Part shown: positions 1 through 11,426 of the stretch, piece by piece | Layout of the letters: each line of letters opens with the position of its first letter | How positions within the stretch are numbered: the stretch's first letter is position 1 | Program-made: the position numbers and the translations under genes | NCBI GenBank assembly: GCA_951640165.1 | Contig: OX621240.1 | Span: forward strand, 6,212,713-6,276,712 | Source: Pseudoips prasinana | Taxonomy: Eukaryota; Arthropoda; Insecta; Lepidoptera; Nolidae | DNA: 64,000 nucleotides | Direction: 5' to 3' | The notes under the pieces: model-generated | Databases searched by the model: none | Told to the model about the DNA's origin: nothing | Seen by the model: the letters and a program-made list of their open reading frames with translations, nothing else

Positions 1-378
1 AAATCAGTTTAGTTGTTTATTTTTTATTTTTACCAATAAGACAAACGATAATGGTAAATACATGCTATGAATAGTAATTGAACATTACTTTATGTATATA
101 TTTCGGATAGTTTTCGTAACGCACGCCAAGTAATGACTATCAATAATTTTGGATACCTTGGGTAGATACAGTTTGGTTTTTCGTGGGGTCATCAAAAGAA
201 AATTCGAATATGAAATTATATTTTTTTGGGTTTCTTTTTATTATTAGATATATTTTTTAATTTAATTTTTATTTCGTATAAAGGCTTTTACTATATACTT
301 ATTTTCTCTGCTCCTGAAAATGTATTTATTGAGTCAGAACTTCCCCGTAAACGATATTTGATGAAAATTTATTTTGAC
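1..378. other. AT-rich DNA, no gene seen
   Basis: Very AT-rich sequence left of a SINE. The open frame that crosses into the SINE at 226-447 ends inside tRNA-like sequence and is not a gene. No element ends were recognised. Confidence 0.5.
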
Positions 379-635
379 GGTCATCGTAGCCTAGTTGGTA
401 GTGCTCCTGCCTACGAAGCTGGTGGTCCTGGGTTCGAATCCCGGTAAGTGCAAATATTTGTGTGATGAGCACGAATACTTGTTTCTGAGTCATGGATGTT
501 TTCTATGTATATAAGTATTTATCTATCTATATAAGTATGTATATCGTCGCCTGGTACCCATAGTACAAGCTTTGCTTAGTTTAGGGCTAGGATGATCTGT
601 GTGACATTGTCCCGAGATATTATTATTATTATTAA
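379..635 (+). repeat. tRNA-derived SINE, family 1, full-length copy
   Basis: The head is tRNA-like: an A box reading TAGCCTAGTTGGTAG near 387 and a B box GGTTCGAATCC near 431. A SINE body follows, including GTGATGAGCACGAATA and CATAGTACAAGCTTTGCTTA, then a tail of ATT units. Four more copies are at 12319-12582, 53993-54224, 59630-59876 and 63082-63320. Conservation of both Pol III boxes plus the shared non-tRNA body marks it as a SINE and not a tRNA gene. Confidence 0.88.
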
Positions 636-681
636 TTGGAATTCCAATTTTTAAGTCAATTCATGTGGTGGCAGTCCAGAA

Positions 682-745
682 GGGTTTAATGAATTTAAAA
701 ACTCCTGGGGAATTATCCCCAGGAGTTTTTAAATTCATTAAACCC
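682..745. repeat. Perfect 30-bp hairpin with ATTA loop
   Basis: Bases 682-711 are the exact reverse complement of 716-745, separated by the 4-nt loop ATTA. There is no downstream U-run and no gene nearby, so it is a structural palindrome and not a terminator. A second perfect hairpin with the same loop starts two bases later. Confidence 0.9.
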
Positions 746-746
746 T

Positions 747-770
747 GACGCAGTCCATTAGGACTGCGTC
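747..770. repeat. Perfect 10-bp hairpin with ATTA loop
   Basis: GACGCAGTCC (747-756) and GGACTGCGTC (761-770) are perfect inverted repeats around ATTA. The loop is identical to that of the hairpin immediately upstream. A related GCAGTCC also occurs at 671-677. Confidence 0.85.
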
Positions 771-1199
771 TTCGATAGTTTAGGGGGTTGAACATTTAAA
801 TTTTAATTTTGCAGTCTGCAACATTTTTTACGGTTATGAAAAAATAGACCCACAGCATAGCTTTTTGAACTCCCACCTCTAAACTAAGTGTCAAACTTGT
901 GAAAGTAGAGGATATATATATAGGGTTGAGATGAAGAATTTACAGTGATTTACAATTTTTGTATATTTCATTAAAACAGGACTAATACTAATTTATATAA
1001 CCTAATTTAATTAGTACGGAAGTTGAATATGTGATTGCTGAAATTTTTGTGTGTGTATATTGTGTGTGTGATCTGTTTGTGTATGCTATGAAATGATGTT
1101 AGGAAATTTTTCTGTTTCTGTGGAGCTAAAGTTTTGCAGATATGTTTTTATTTATTTTTTACATTCTTTAATAGGTAAGGGAACCAGAGGATATTGTTT
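771..1199. other. No feature recognised
   Basis: AT-rich DNA with short TG/TA-rich runs around 905-925 and 1050-1085. No coding or element signature was seen. Confidence 0.4.
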
Positions 1200-2465
1200 A
1201 TTGATTTTATTATAGATTTATAGACTGAGTAAGTAGGTGTGTTTTGTGGGCAAATGATAATTTGGGAATATTTTTAACGACCGGTTTTCTCTTGTGCCTC
1301 TTACTATTTTCAGAACAGTAGGGCGCATTTAGATGTTTCTGGATAAAGAGCTGTAAAATGAAAATCTCTCGCACATTCAAAATGTCATTATAAATTTGAT
1401 CGGTGGAATATCTAAATGGTTTCTCATGTCCAACTGCTCTATGGGCTCTTTCCAAGAGCATCATGTGAGTTTTGCTCCCCCCATGTAGTAATGCAGTAAG
1501 ACAGTAGGGAGTAACAAAGCGAATAATACATTAAGAGTGGGTGTTATGAGGTAGCAGCATGGCGTATATTTTAAAAATAGCTATCGCCCAATACCCCGTA
1601 TTAAGCACTCTTGTCACTAAGATGTCAATATGTTGTGTTCGGAGTATACAGACAACTCATTATGTGCGCTTTAATATTGTGTTGCTCAAAGTTAGCTATT
1701 TTAAGTTTCCATAACGAGTAAATTATATATTTCATCTTAGATGGATTTATGCTTAGTAAATTTTTGAGTGAATATCTTATTATAGTCTGTTTGTGCGTGA
1801 AAACCTCTTCCCAACATTGATCCTTATATGAACAGTGTCATCGGCATAAAAAATATTTCTCCGCCATAGATTTCAGTTTGACAATATTTGTCAAACTGAC
1901 ATTCATTTAAAGCCAAGAGGTATTTGGCGCCAACGCGGAAAAGGACGCATCGAGGCTATGTTTTATTTTCAAAAACTGGTGTAAATTCGAGTTTTTATGT
2001 GTAAATATGGTGGATTTTTAGACATAACATCTTCGACAACGTACACAAGTGGAGGAAAGTGCAATATTGCCTTGAATTGTGATTTTCCGTGTTGTAACCA
2101 AAACTCCATAGAAACCTCTAGTAAAGTCTCCACTGCTTTACTGGGGTAGGACTATGACTTGACTGTGACGGACGTGACGGACATGACTGACATAAATATT
2201 ACAACTGAAGACGAGGCGGTATGGTCACAGATCTTAGCCTGCCCAAATAGGGAAAAAAAAATTAAAGCCAAGAAAAGTGTGGGTCCAAGATGACTACGCT
2301 GAGGTACTCCACTGATTACCAGTAGCTCAGAAGAAGTATAGTCACCCATTTTTACACATTGACTTCTTAAGGTAAGGTAACTACGGAACAAGTTGAGCTG
2401 GTTACCCCGGATGCCAAGTTGTTCCAATTTGTCCATTAGAAGTGGGATTTAACAATATAATCATT
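1200..2465 (-). pseudogene. Degraded non-LTR retrotransposon reverse transcriptase (Jockey superfamily)
   Basis: Two - strand open stretches belong to one decayed RT. At 2436-2152 is the palm region, reading LEQLGIRG and then a damaged GVPQ(R)S-LGPTLFL block, which in intact relatives is GVPQGSVLGP. At ~1500-1210 is the C-terminal region with LLERAHRA and KPFRYSTDQIYNDILNVRE. The same C-terminal pattern (LVERAQRA, KPFRYPTDDLYNE) is in the RT at 5.5-7.3 kb, so the two are relatives. The stretch between, which should carry the FADD box, has no readable frame. It is non-functional. Family placement is from motif recognition only. Confidence 0.75.
1873..1899. repeat. Perfect 12-bp hairpin, 3-nt loop
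   Basis: TCAGTTTGACAA and TTGTCAAACTGA flank the loop TAT. It lies inside the decayed RT region. Confidence 0.8.
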
Positions 2466-3415
2466 CACTTGACCAGACACAGCACCAGAAGTTTATCTTA
2501 CTCTGCGAAAACCGTATTGATTACTAGCTAGTATTTGATATTTTTCGAAATATGAAATTAATCTATTATTTATCAATCGTTCTTGAAGTTTTAATAGTGC
2601 TGGAATAATAGATATATAACTATAAATATTTTTATAAATAATATATAATTTTTGAAAATATATATTATTAATAATTGTAGTGTTAGAGAGTTCAATTTAA
2701 CTTTCTCTGTTATTTGTTTACCTATGTTTATAAAGAATGTATTAATATTTTCAATCATACACTGATCTTTGTGAGTCTAGTATAAGGTCTTGAGATATCA
2801 CTTTCTTACGTTTAAAATTAGTAATGTTGCCAATTACTTGCCATAATTTTCTTTGTGTCCTTACCAGCTTTAAATATTTCATTTTTTTTTTCGTAAGTAA
2901 ATTTAGTTTACGAAGAAGTATGTGGTTAACAAAATTGCATCGCTAGAAGATCTACGGAGTTTTGCGTGTAATCTATCTCAATGCCTCAGACAGAGCGCAA
3001 GGCAAGGTGTGACTCAGGGTTTGATAGGTGTTTTTTTCCTATTGCACTTCACGTGAGCAGAGTTCCTTTTCATTATTTTTTGTAGCATTTGTACAAATAC
3101 ATATTTAACCATATTTCTACAGTGACATTTAAATTAAGAAATTTGTTAGGGATAGTTCTTGACCAATTATATCCAATTAACACCGATCTCGATCCGTTAT
3201 TAACGCCTTGCAACTTCTGAGAAATAAAGATGATGACGAGTTTCTTCACCTATAGAAGAAAATTGTGGTATACTACAGATGCCACGCATTGTTATTTATT
3301 TTATATTATTTATTATATATATTTATGTATCTCTTGATCTCATATTCCTATTTTTTTTTCTTCTATCGTACCATATCCTATTTCGATTTACTATATCTGT
3401 ACCTAATGCACCTAT
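2466..3415. other. No gene; AT-rich unassigned DNA
   Basis: No convincing coding frame or element ends. An open frame at 3265-3471 translates to low-complexity Tyr/Leu/Phe-rich sequence from AT-rich DNA and is discounted. Confidence 0.4.
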
Positions 3416-3515
3416 CTAAATATCTCTGCACCACCTTAAGGTTGACTGGGAGAAAATGCCTTAGGCATTAAGTCCGCCTTTGTACCTATACGTGCATAAA
3501 GTTTAAAATAATAAA
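3416..3515 (+). repeat. Probable non-LTR element 3' tail
   Basis: A short palindrome AATGCCTTAGGCATT is followed by GTCCGCCTTTGTACC, then GTGCATAAAGTTTAAA and an A/T-rich end. I recognise this arrangement as a common 3' tail of lepidopteran non-LTR elements. No coding part is attached. Confidence 0.4.
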
Positions 3516-3729
3516 TTGTTGGAAGAGAGTCGAACCACTCTAACATTCCTGCGTCGGTTATATGCACGTATAAATTATTTCATCCCATTCCTTGAACATA
3601 CAATTCAACAATTGATAGAAAGGTTTTCTAAACACTGTTAAGTAGTAGCTGCACTATCTGGTATTTTCCTATAAATTTTGCAACCAGCTTTGAAATTGAA
3701 GAGGTAATTTGTATTTACTCGGCAGTGCT

Positions 3730-4196
3730 TCCCGAAAGAAAAACATCTGTGGTCAGAGCAGGACTTGAGTGGTGGAAAGCAGTGATAACAAGCACCTCCA
3801 TAACGCCAAAATCTGCTTAGGAATGTCTAAATAAATGCGATCAAAAGCTATGTCCAAAAATTAACAGATTGCTACAAATTTTGGCTACCATACGTGTTTC
3901 CACTGCTATCCCAGATAGGACCTTTTCAAGTCTAGGGAGACTAAAAAACTACTTACGCATGTTTTCACTTGTTGTATAAAAGTGAAAACATACTGGACGG
4001 TCAGGCTGTCATGAATATTCACTGTGGGACAGTAATTGACGCGGATGAAATAGTGGATATATTTAAAGAGAAACCCGAAAATGAATTCTCTAATGCGTTG
4101 GCATTATTTTCACAGGAATAATAATGACATTACATGAACTTTTCGTTGTTTTATTTTCTTGAACCCCCCCTGAAACTAAAACCTGGCTACGCCCGT
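3730..4196 (+). pseudogene. hAT transposase C-terminal remnant with right terminal repeat
   Basis: Broken frames read RVSTAIPDRTFSSLGRLKNY and then IHCGTVIDADEIVDIF, the pattern of the hAT dimerisation region (typically VSTAxxERxFSxLxxLK followed by an IH...I...xVIDxF block). A few bases downstream the DNA ends in CCTGGCTACGCCCGTG (4182-4197), which resembles the rightmost terminal repeat of many hAT elements. The N-terminal and catalytic parts are missing and there are stops, so it cannot encode an active transposase. Confidence 0.7.
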
Positions 4197-4209
4197 GATC
4201 GTTACTATT

Positions 4210-4380
4210 ATAAAAAAATCTTATTGTAAATTATTTCCTACAATCCGTGTAGCTAAATATCTACATGTACCTAGAAATAATTATAAATTAATTATATATT
4301 ACTACAAACTTGTTCTGACTATTTACAAGTCCTTTTTTAAAGTCTACGTGAATAAAAACCTTTTATATTTTATTTAATTT
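4210..4380. repeat. Dispersed repeat, copy A
   Basis: The run from about 4240 to 4380 closely matches 22290-22440. Both share CTAGAAATAATTAT, TTCTGACTATTTACAAG and TTTTTTAAAGTCTACGT in the same order. Element type is unknown. Confidence 0.6.
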
Positions 4381-5317
4381 TTACAATAACGATTCCTACT
4401 GAGTTTTCAGGCAGTGAACTCAGTAGCTGCCACGTCATGCACTGCACGGTAGGGTAAAAAAAAATATAATTCCACATAAATGTAATTTTTTAACGTACCA
4501 AATGAATTCTGAATTTGAATTTGAACTTAATCCTTCATCGTCTATTTGCCCGATATTCTTCGAGTTACACAATGACGTTCTATAGACATTGAATATCATT
4601 GTAGTTACATAGAGATTACGTCTGAACCCTTTCGGTTACATCAATTTGTTCGCGTGATTCGCACCCTTTTAGCCAGTGGTAGATTTAGTAAATGATGCCT
4701 GAAACAGGAGACCCTTTTCTTACTGATTGGATTGTCATTGGTTTTATACAATGTGTAAACAATAGAACACTGATATACTATATACATATACTACTTTTAT
4801 TTTGTAAATACATACCTATATAGATGATTACACCCAGACTCAGGACAAACAGGCATGTTCATGCACACAAATATCTGTCCTGGGTGGTAACCACCCACGA
4901 ATTGCGGCCTGAAATGCAAGCATTTATCTGCCAACCGCGCCATGTAGATAATTAATCTTAAGAAAAAAATTGTTATCAAAAGACTATAATATATATTACT
5001 ACTTAGTATTCTAGTAGTGTTTTTGTGAGGGCACGTCAGGATCAGTATTACATTAATTAAAAATCTATAACATAAAATAAAAGGTAGCTATAAGACCTTC
5101 CTACCCAATCCTTCCAAATTAAAGGTCAGAGAATTCCAACCAAAGTCAATTTCAATAAACACTTGTACGCCGTGAAAAGCAATTTAAAAACAACGCTTAT
5201 GCAATTCACATAAATTCATTTTGAATAGGTTGAATGTAGCCCGACACCCCTTGACTTTGCAAACTTTTTAATGAATACTTGGCTCTAAATACCTACCACA
5301 AATATAAATATTGAAAT
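4381..5317. other. Intergenic DNA with one SINE-2 remnant
   Basis: No gene seen. About 4820-4950 on the - strand resembles the family-2 SINE head and body (rc of CCCAGACTCAGGACAAACAG and of ACAAATATCTGTCCTGGGTGG-like sequence). The rest is unassigned AT-rich DNA. Confidence 0.4.
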
Positions 5318-7636
5318 AAACCGGCCAAGCGCGAGTCGGACTCGCACATGAAGGGTTCCGTGGCAGAAAGTATTTCACTTGATTAAACGAAAGCACATTG
5401 CGGTTTATGACGTATTAAAAAAAAACTATTTGCTAGATCTCGTTCAAACCAATTTTCGTTGTTAGTTTCCACGATAATGTACATCATATATTTTTTTTAG
5501 TTTTATCATTAGCCCCTATCGTACATATTTGTAACCTAAGCATATCGTCTGGCGTTGTACCTGACTGTTTAAAGATTGATTGTGTGGTTCCAGTCCATAA
5601 ATCAGGAGACTCTAGCAATCCTTCTAATTATAGGCCTATTTCGATCTTAACTACTTTATCCAAAATCCTAGAAAAGGTAGTCAACAAGCGTCTCATGCTT
5701 TATTTGGAACAAAAACATATTTTAACGAATAATCAATTTGGCTTCAGGCCTAAGCGATCAACCGAGGATGCTGTTATTGCTCTAACGAACTTTGTCTTTG
5801 ACAAGATGGGTAAGGGATTGAAATGAATTGGGGTCTTTTTGGATCTTGCTAAAGCATTCGAAACGGTATCCCGACCTATTTTGCTAAAAAAACTTGAGTC
5901 AATGGGTATCCGGGGCGTTGCACTCAGTTGGTTCTTCTCATATCTAGAAAATCGGAAACAGGATGTGCGTATTGGAAATTACCATAGTGATCTTGCTCAT
6001 ATATCCTTTGGCGTACCACAAGGTAGTGTCCTTGGACCTACCTTATTTTTAGCATACATAAACGATCTGTGCTCTTTAGTTCTCCACAACACACAACTAT
6101 TTGCTTTTGCTGATGACACAGCCCTAATTTTTTGGGGCAATGATTGGGAATCAGTATATGAGTTAGCTGAGACTGGTCTCCAAACGATAGCACAATGGTT
6201 ACAATGTAACCTTCTCACACTCAACGCCGCTAAATCTAAAGTCGTGGCTTTCCGAATATCGGAACGAACTGCTCCTCCTAAAAACTTAAAGGTTGCACTT
6301 CATTCTTGCTTAGATCGCCATAGTTTTAAATGCTCCTGTCCTATTTTCTGCCAGGTGGATGATATAAAATACTTAGGTATAATAATCGATGGTAAATTGT
6401 GTTGGGCTAAACAGATTGAAGTATTAAGCGGCAGAATACGAAAACTTATGAGCGTGTTTAGTAGATTACGCTATGTAGCTGATGATGCCATAATTAAACT
6501 TGTTTATACAGCATTATGTCAGCCGCTTCTTAGATATGGGGTCACATCTTGGGGTGTTGCAGATAAGTCTAGATTCATCCTAGTGGAACGAGCTCAGCGC
6601 GCTTTACTAAAAGTAGCGTTAAGGAAACCTTTCCGATATCCTACAGATGATTTGTATAACGAAACTAAATTCCTACATGTTAGACAACTTTTCGACTTAT
6701 CTACTGTGCTACGCTTCCATAAATCTTCACTTACATCTGTGATTAGGAACGCTAGACGAAAACCTAAGTGGTTACTTCCCCAAACACGTACCAAATTTTC
6801 CCGTAAATCTTACAATTACATTAGCCCCTATATTTATGGTAAGGTGAATTCTCACTTAAATATTATATATTTATCAACTCACAAATGTAAACAAGTAACT
6901 TCAATCTAGCTAAATTCTCTTAATTACCAATCGACGGAAGAACTACTATCACAATAAACATAACGAACAGTAACATAAACATAATTAAATCCACAATACA
7001 CTACAAATTATTCAATACAAATTCGTACAGACATACACAACTTACAGACATACCTGGTTAAATTTTCTTCATTTTTGATTTTTGTTTCTTTTTGTATAAT
7101 GCATACTTAGATACAATTTTCATAATAATTTAAGATTAACTTGTTCATCTTAGTTTAACCACAATTGGAAGGACCTAGCCCGCGCAACACAGGGAACCCT
7201 AGTGCGAGGACTAGACCACGCTTAATTATGTATTGATATTTTATTGGAAATAAACTTAATTTTATTATCGTTCTCTTATTTTAGAAGTTAGATGGGGAGT
7301 CACTCATTTTACCACTTTGGATGTTCTCTAGCGCAAACTATTCAGTTTAGAATAAAATTATATTAGAAACCGCAATATGATTTTTGAAGACCTATCCATA
7401 GAGACAATTTTTGAGTTTCAGTTCTATGTATGGCGACCCCCCAAAATTATTGTTATTTTTCTGTTTTTGTGTAAAAATCTTAATGCGGTTCACCGAATAC
7501 ATCTACTTACCAAGTTTCAACAGGACAGCTCAATAGTTTCGGAAAAAAGTGGCTGTGACGTACGGACGGACAGACAGACAGACATGACGAATCTATAAAG
7601 GTTCCGTTTTTTGCCATTTGGCTACGGAACCCTAAA
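5318..7636 (-). mobile_element. Lepidopteran dispersed repeat split by a non-LTR insertion
   Basis: The left part (5318-5508) starts with CCGGCCAAGCGCGAGTCGGA and GAAGGGTTCCGT. The right part (7270-7636) ends with GACGGACAGACAGACAGACA and GCTACGGAACCCTAAAAAG. Two other copies of this family, in the opposite orientation, are at 8067-8650 and 24276-25122. In the uninterrupted copies these two halves are continuous, so the RT element at 5509-7269 landed inside this repeat. No coding capacity is seen. The class (non-autonomous DNA element) is an inference. Confidence 0.7.
5509..7269 (+). pseudogene. 5'-truncated Jockey-superfamily non-LTR element with RT
   Basis: The frame from about 5530 to 6909 encodes a reverse transcriptase. 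In order it shows NYRPISILTTLSKILEK, FGFRPKRST, a palm motif with LDLAKAFETVS (the usual FD pair is FE here), GVPQGSVLGPTLFL, and the catalytic box AFADDTALIF at about 6100-6125. A YLGIIIDGKLCW thumb and a C-terminal KPFRYPTDDLYNE region follow. It is in one frame except for a TGA at 5824-5826 just before the palm motif. The endonuclease and ORF1 are absent, as expected for 5' truncation at target-primed integration. The 3' region (6910-7269) is non-coding and A-rich. Inactive because of truncation and the stop. Confidence 0.88.
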
Positions 7637-7654
7637 AAGAGATATTTATTATTA

Positions 7655-7855
7655 TTATCTTAAGACAGCTCCATTGTGGAGATCCATGGGGGAGGCCTTT
7701 GTCCAGCAGTTGACGTCTTTCGGCTGATATGATGATGACAATGAAGACAGCTCTTGCACTGGGGAAATGAATTCCTGTGTCGTGGGTTCCTTTATAAACA
7801 TATAATTAACGGACACAAAGTACATCCAGATCCAGAACAACGGCACACCCGCCAC
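7655..7855. repeat. RTE-type 3' tail (-) next to a SINE-3 fragment
   Basis: 7670-7740 is the family tail with GGCCTTTGTCCAGCAGTTGA and GTCTTTCGGCTGATATGATG, the same as at 31330-31470, 53755-53905 and 58975-59180 in reverse. 7755-7855 resembles the body of SINE family 3 (TTTATAAACATATAATTAACGG). Both are fragments. Confidence 0.55.
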
Positions 7856-8066
7856 TCCAGATATATACCTATTGACTATATTATAATAATGGATTCACCA
7901 TCTATTATTATATAGTCAATATTTGTAAATTGTTTAGAGATTACAGCTCTAGGAACAGGGGAGCCGTGTGTAACAGTTTTAGCCTCCTTTAAAATCACTA
8001 TAAAAACAACAACAAATAAAATCATGTCATACCTTCACAGCACTATGTTCAAACTCGCCGTCCTTT

Positions 8067-8650
8067 TTAGGGTTCTGTACCCAAAGGGTAAAACGGGACC
8101 CTATTACTAAGACTTCGCTGTCTGTCTGTCTGTCCGTCTGTCACCAGGCTGTAGGTATCTCATGAACCGTGTTAGTTAGACAGTTGAAATTTTCACAGAT
8201 GATGTATTTCTGTTGCCGCTATAACAACAAATACTAAAAAACAAAATAAAATAACTATTTAAGGGGGCTCCCATACAACAAACGTGATTTTTTCCTCCTT
8301 TTTATAGATAACTAGCTGTGCCCCGCAGTTTAACCCGCGCTAAATTTTTTAAGTTATCACAGCTCCTCCCCCGTAGGTGATAGCGTGATAATATGTAGCC
8401 TATATGTTGACCAGACCTCTTAGTTATATTCATGCAAAATTTGAAGTAAATCCCAGATAAGACAAACCGACAAAAATTCTAAAAGCTATATTTTTGGCTT
8501 CGATAGCTATCGATTGTAGATTGCCTCAAGTATCCTTTAAAAAAATGTTTAATGTACAGTTTTGACTTTTCTATGATTTTATTATATGTATAGATGGTAC
8601 GGAACCCTTCGAGCGCGAGTCCGACTCGCACTTGGCCGGTGTTTTTATAC
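8067..8650 (+). mobile_element. Dispersed repeat, second copy, with Helitron-like insert
   Basis: It begins TTTTAGGGTTCTGTACCCAA, has CTGTCTGTCTGTCTGTCCGT near 8120, and ends GGTACGGAACCC, GCGAGTCCGACTCGC and TTGGCCGGTG. This is the reverse orientation of the 5318-7636 copy. It is interrupted at 8311-8595 by another repeat. Confidence 0.7.
8311..8595 (-). mobile_element. Helitron-like non-autonomous element
   Basis: It starts ACTAGCTGTGCCCCGC and ends near TTATATGTATAGAT. The same unit, at high similarity, occupies 52725-53038. The CTAG plus CGGGGCACAGCTAGT end (read on the other strand) is the usual end of Lep1-like lepidopteran Helitrons. No coding capacity. Confidence 0.6.
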
Positions 8651-8718
8651 CATAATATAATGACGGTCGCCTTTGTACTAGAGGTTTTATTAACAATATA
8701 CGTACTATACCTTTATCA

Positions 8719-9167
8719 CACTAATATTATAAAGGCGAAAGTGTGTGACTATGTGAGTATGTATGTTTGTTACTTCTTCACGCCTAAATGGCTTGGTATG
8801 GAGTTAGCTGACTCCCTATATTAACACATAGGCTATATTTATTTATTTTTTTTTTTATTTATTTATTTTTTTCTCTCCTTAACAGCTATCATTACAGGTC
8901 TTAACCTAATGCGATAGTGTTGGTATTAAAAATATAAACAACTTATTGAACTAAATTTAAAAAATAAAAACTTATAACTAATTATTCATGCAACTAACTA
9001 CCTTTAATAGAATCCTTACGAATTCACTCAAATTACATGAGAATATATCCACTTTTTCGTGTACTTCGTTAGTTAACCTAATTGCTCGGGTGAGTGAGGT
9101 TTTTGCCAGTAGATTGGTCCTTTAATTTATAAAGATTAACGTGGGTAAAACCGCGGGGCACAGCTAG
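8719..9167 (+). mobile_element. Lep1-like Helitron with internal insertion
   Basis: It starts CACTAATATTATAAAGGCGA, continues ATGTATGTTTGTTACT and TTAACACATAGGCTATAT, and ends ACCGCGGGGCACAGCTAGT. Sister copies are at 39275-39410 and 56395-56755. Between about 8840 and 9118 it carries a foreign AT-rich segment that is absent from the 39-kb copy. Confidence 0.65.
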
Positions 9168-9521
9168 TTGTTAATAACTAGGTATCGATTCCTTACCGAT
9201 TTCCTAAGATTCTCCCAAAGAACAACCAGTATTAATGCCTTAATGTACCGCCACATGCTGATAATATAACTATAAATACATACAATTCACTGTGTATACC
9301 TTTCAGAATATGTAAGTAGGTAAGTACTACGAAAAAATTCGAAAGCAAAGTATCAAATGAATTTGTATTTTTATCATTAAACAAAATCAAATGGATATTT
9401 TTTTATTTAGTAAAAGAAATTATATTTTCCGTTCTTAAAAGTTTGTTTAGTTTCCCTATTTAATTCAGATATAGAAACATAATATTTTGTAAGGAGCAGA
9501 TAAGTAGGTTATTACTCTTGT

Positions 9522-9696
9522 AACATACATACATACATAGACTCACGCCTGTTTCCCAGAGGGGTAGGCAGAGACAACGGATTTCCATTTGTCACGATCT
9601 TTGCATACTTCTTTTGCCTCGATTACTGTCATTATATTCTTCATACATGCTCGCCGGTTTAGGGTACTTCTGACCTGCCCTTTCTTGAGATAAGAT
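9522..9696 (-). pseudogene. RTE-type non-LTR element, 3' end
   Basis: Read on the - strand it encodes the last ~50 residues of the ORF, with KKGQVRSTLNRRACM, then VIEAKEVCKDRDKW and VVSAYPSGKQA before the stop. A CATACATA-type tail follows. Longer or other copies are at 25907-26296, 33167-33350 and 29515-29612 (+). Confidence 0.75.
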
Positions 9697-10215
9697 CATT
9701 AGAAAAGCAAAATAAAATTACTTACCAATTTTTATCAGAAAATAATAAAGAGATATTATAACAAAATATGTTTTAGAGCCTCTTAATGAAATTAATTAAA
9801 TGAGGACGTCTTGATCCTCTCTAAAAATAATGCCGAAACGCTTTGTTTTATTTTTTTTCATATTTTTTAACGTAAATAACAACTTCAGAAAATACCTACC
9901 TAATATCACAGAAAAGAAATATTAAATGCTTTATCATAAAACACTGTATTCAAAACACATCGACACGATTTATTCTCATTTTTAAAGCACCTTCGTGTTG
10001 ATTCGGCTTGTTCTCAGAAGTTAGGGTCGCTAAAAACATTTAAATGCACTTGTTTTAAACTTAAAAGATTCGGCCGTAGATGAATAATAACCGATCCGCT
10101 TTTATACAATGAGTAAGATTATTATTTGGGCATTCTTTTGTTTTCATGAAAGAAATTCCGACGCGCTTTGTTTTCATGTAACATATAAGTAGGTAGGTAC
10201 AGTTTGTTGGCGATT
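9697..10215. other. No feature recognised
   Basis: AT-rich DNA without coding or element signatures. Confidence 0.4.
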
Positions 10216-11335
10216 ATCAACCTTATTTTGTTTTTTTTCCCGGTGGAAACCCTTTATAGGTCCCCGCAGAGAAGCGACGGGTTATGAGGGAGTCCTGAGT
10301 CACCCACAACCCCACCAAGGCGTTCCTGCAGCCCCCTTCTGTCCGGACCGGGGGATTCACTTGCGAATTCGGCGCAGTCCGGGCAGGTGCCGGCCCATGT
10401 TCAACGGGCCCCTCCATTATCCCCTTCCTCACGAGAGGCGTGTGTGGAACACAATCCGCTGCCATCTCGGGCCTATTCTGATCGGGTACCTTGTTGCCCC
10501 AAGCAAGCCACCCGCAGGCCGTTCTTCATGGAGGCCGGAAATCCGCAGTTTGCGTACTCCGACGCCTGACTCTCCTGGCGCGGGCTAGGCAGGAAGAAGT
10601 TGTCTCTCTCCTTCCCGTTCCGCTGCCCCCTTAAGCGAGCATTACGTCCTCGCAGAAGGTGGCAACGATATGGATTGAATCACAGCCGCCAGCGGGAAGC
10701 CACCCGTGCCTACAGCTGCGCCAAGGTCACGACGTTGTGACGCCCGCGCAGACCACTCTTCTAGAGTGTGGAGTGCTGTGTCCATGAGACCACCGCAGAG
10801 GTGGCAGCCAGCTGCCAATCTTATTTAGGTACTTCCCGTAGCATCCAGAGTTACTTCCCGAGAGTACCTGTGTCAGCCGGTAAGTGAGAGCACCATCCTT
10901 TCTCTTTAGCCATTTCTCCTGGACTGGACTTTCCGCCCTAATTGTGACATGCCCCGCATTGGGATGCGCAAGTAGCTTGCTCCATTTGAGCATCATATCT
11001 TGGCAATACTCCGACCGCTGCGCCTCCATTTGTCGCAGGGCCGGCCTAAGTCCCCGCTCTAGCATCTCCCCACGTTATTTGTACAAGTTTAGGGGCTAAC
11101 CTCCGTGTTCCTCGAAGTCCCATCAGCCGTCAAGGATGAGCCCCAAATACCTCATTGATCTCTCGGACACTTCCCACCATAATATGACATCCCGCTGATG
11201 GTGCTTTACGAGGCCCGTGAAAGTAGAGCCTCCGATTTTTCGAGCGCCACCTCAAGCCCCAATTGCTGAATTCTCTCCACGACCTGCCCAACCACCGCTG
11301 TGGCTCTTGTTGTCACCAGAGTGTCGTCAGCTTAA
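10216..11335 (-). pseudogene. R1-clade retrotransposon, 3' half of ORF2 and 3' end
   Basis: Reading leftward from 11335: ADDTLVTT (the RT catalytic box), RIQQLGLEVALEKSEALL, MRYLGLILDG-WDFEEH, then at 11065-10850 GALTYRLTQVLSG and GCYGKYLNKIG, and near 10650 FCEDVMLA. These are hallmark blocks of R1/TRAS/SART-type ORF2 C-termini. Stops and frame changes interrupt it, for example after SRAS near 11230. GC content is well above the flanks. The 5' part (endonuclease, start of RT) is missing and the cut edge meets a half MITE. It cannot be compared with the R1-clade element at 14.8-18.28 kb because they do not overlap in sequence. Confidence 0.8.
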
Positions 11336-11426
11336 TATGTTATGCTTTTGTGATAAAGTTGAACATCTATAAAATAAATTTGACAGATCTGGGTAGCTGG
11401 ATGTGCTGGCGTCTGTACCTACCTGC
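11336..11426 (+). mobile_element. Half copy of the THAP/DDE-transposon MITE
   Basis: It holds GATAAAGTTGAACATCTATA, then AATTTGACAGAT and the terminal repeat GATGTGCTGGCGTCTGTAC. This matches the right ~90 bp of the MITEs at 20269-20409 and 61890-62030 and of the autonomous element at 29885-29981. The left terminal repeat is absent. Confidence 0.8.

Noticed and set aside
379..460. tRNA gene
   Set aside because: The head has A and B boxes but no proper acceptor stem pairing. The same head continues into the same 170-bp non-tRNA body in five copies, so it is a SINE. The same holds for heads at 33482, 53555, 55025, 58337 and 60087.
3265..3471. Membrane-protein-like open frame
   Set aside because: Tyr/Phe/Leu-rich translation of AT-rich DNA with no homology pattern, running into a retroelement tail.
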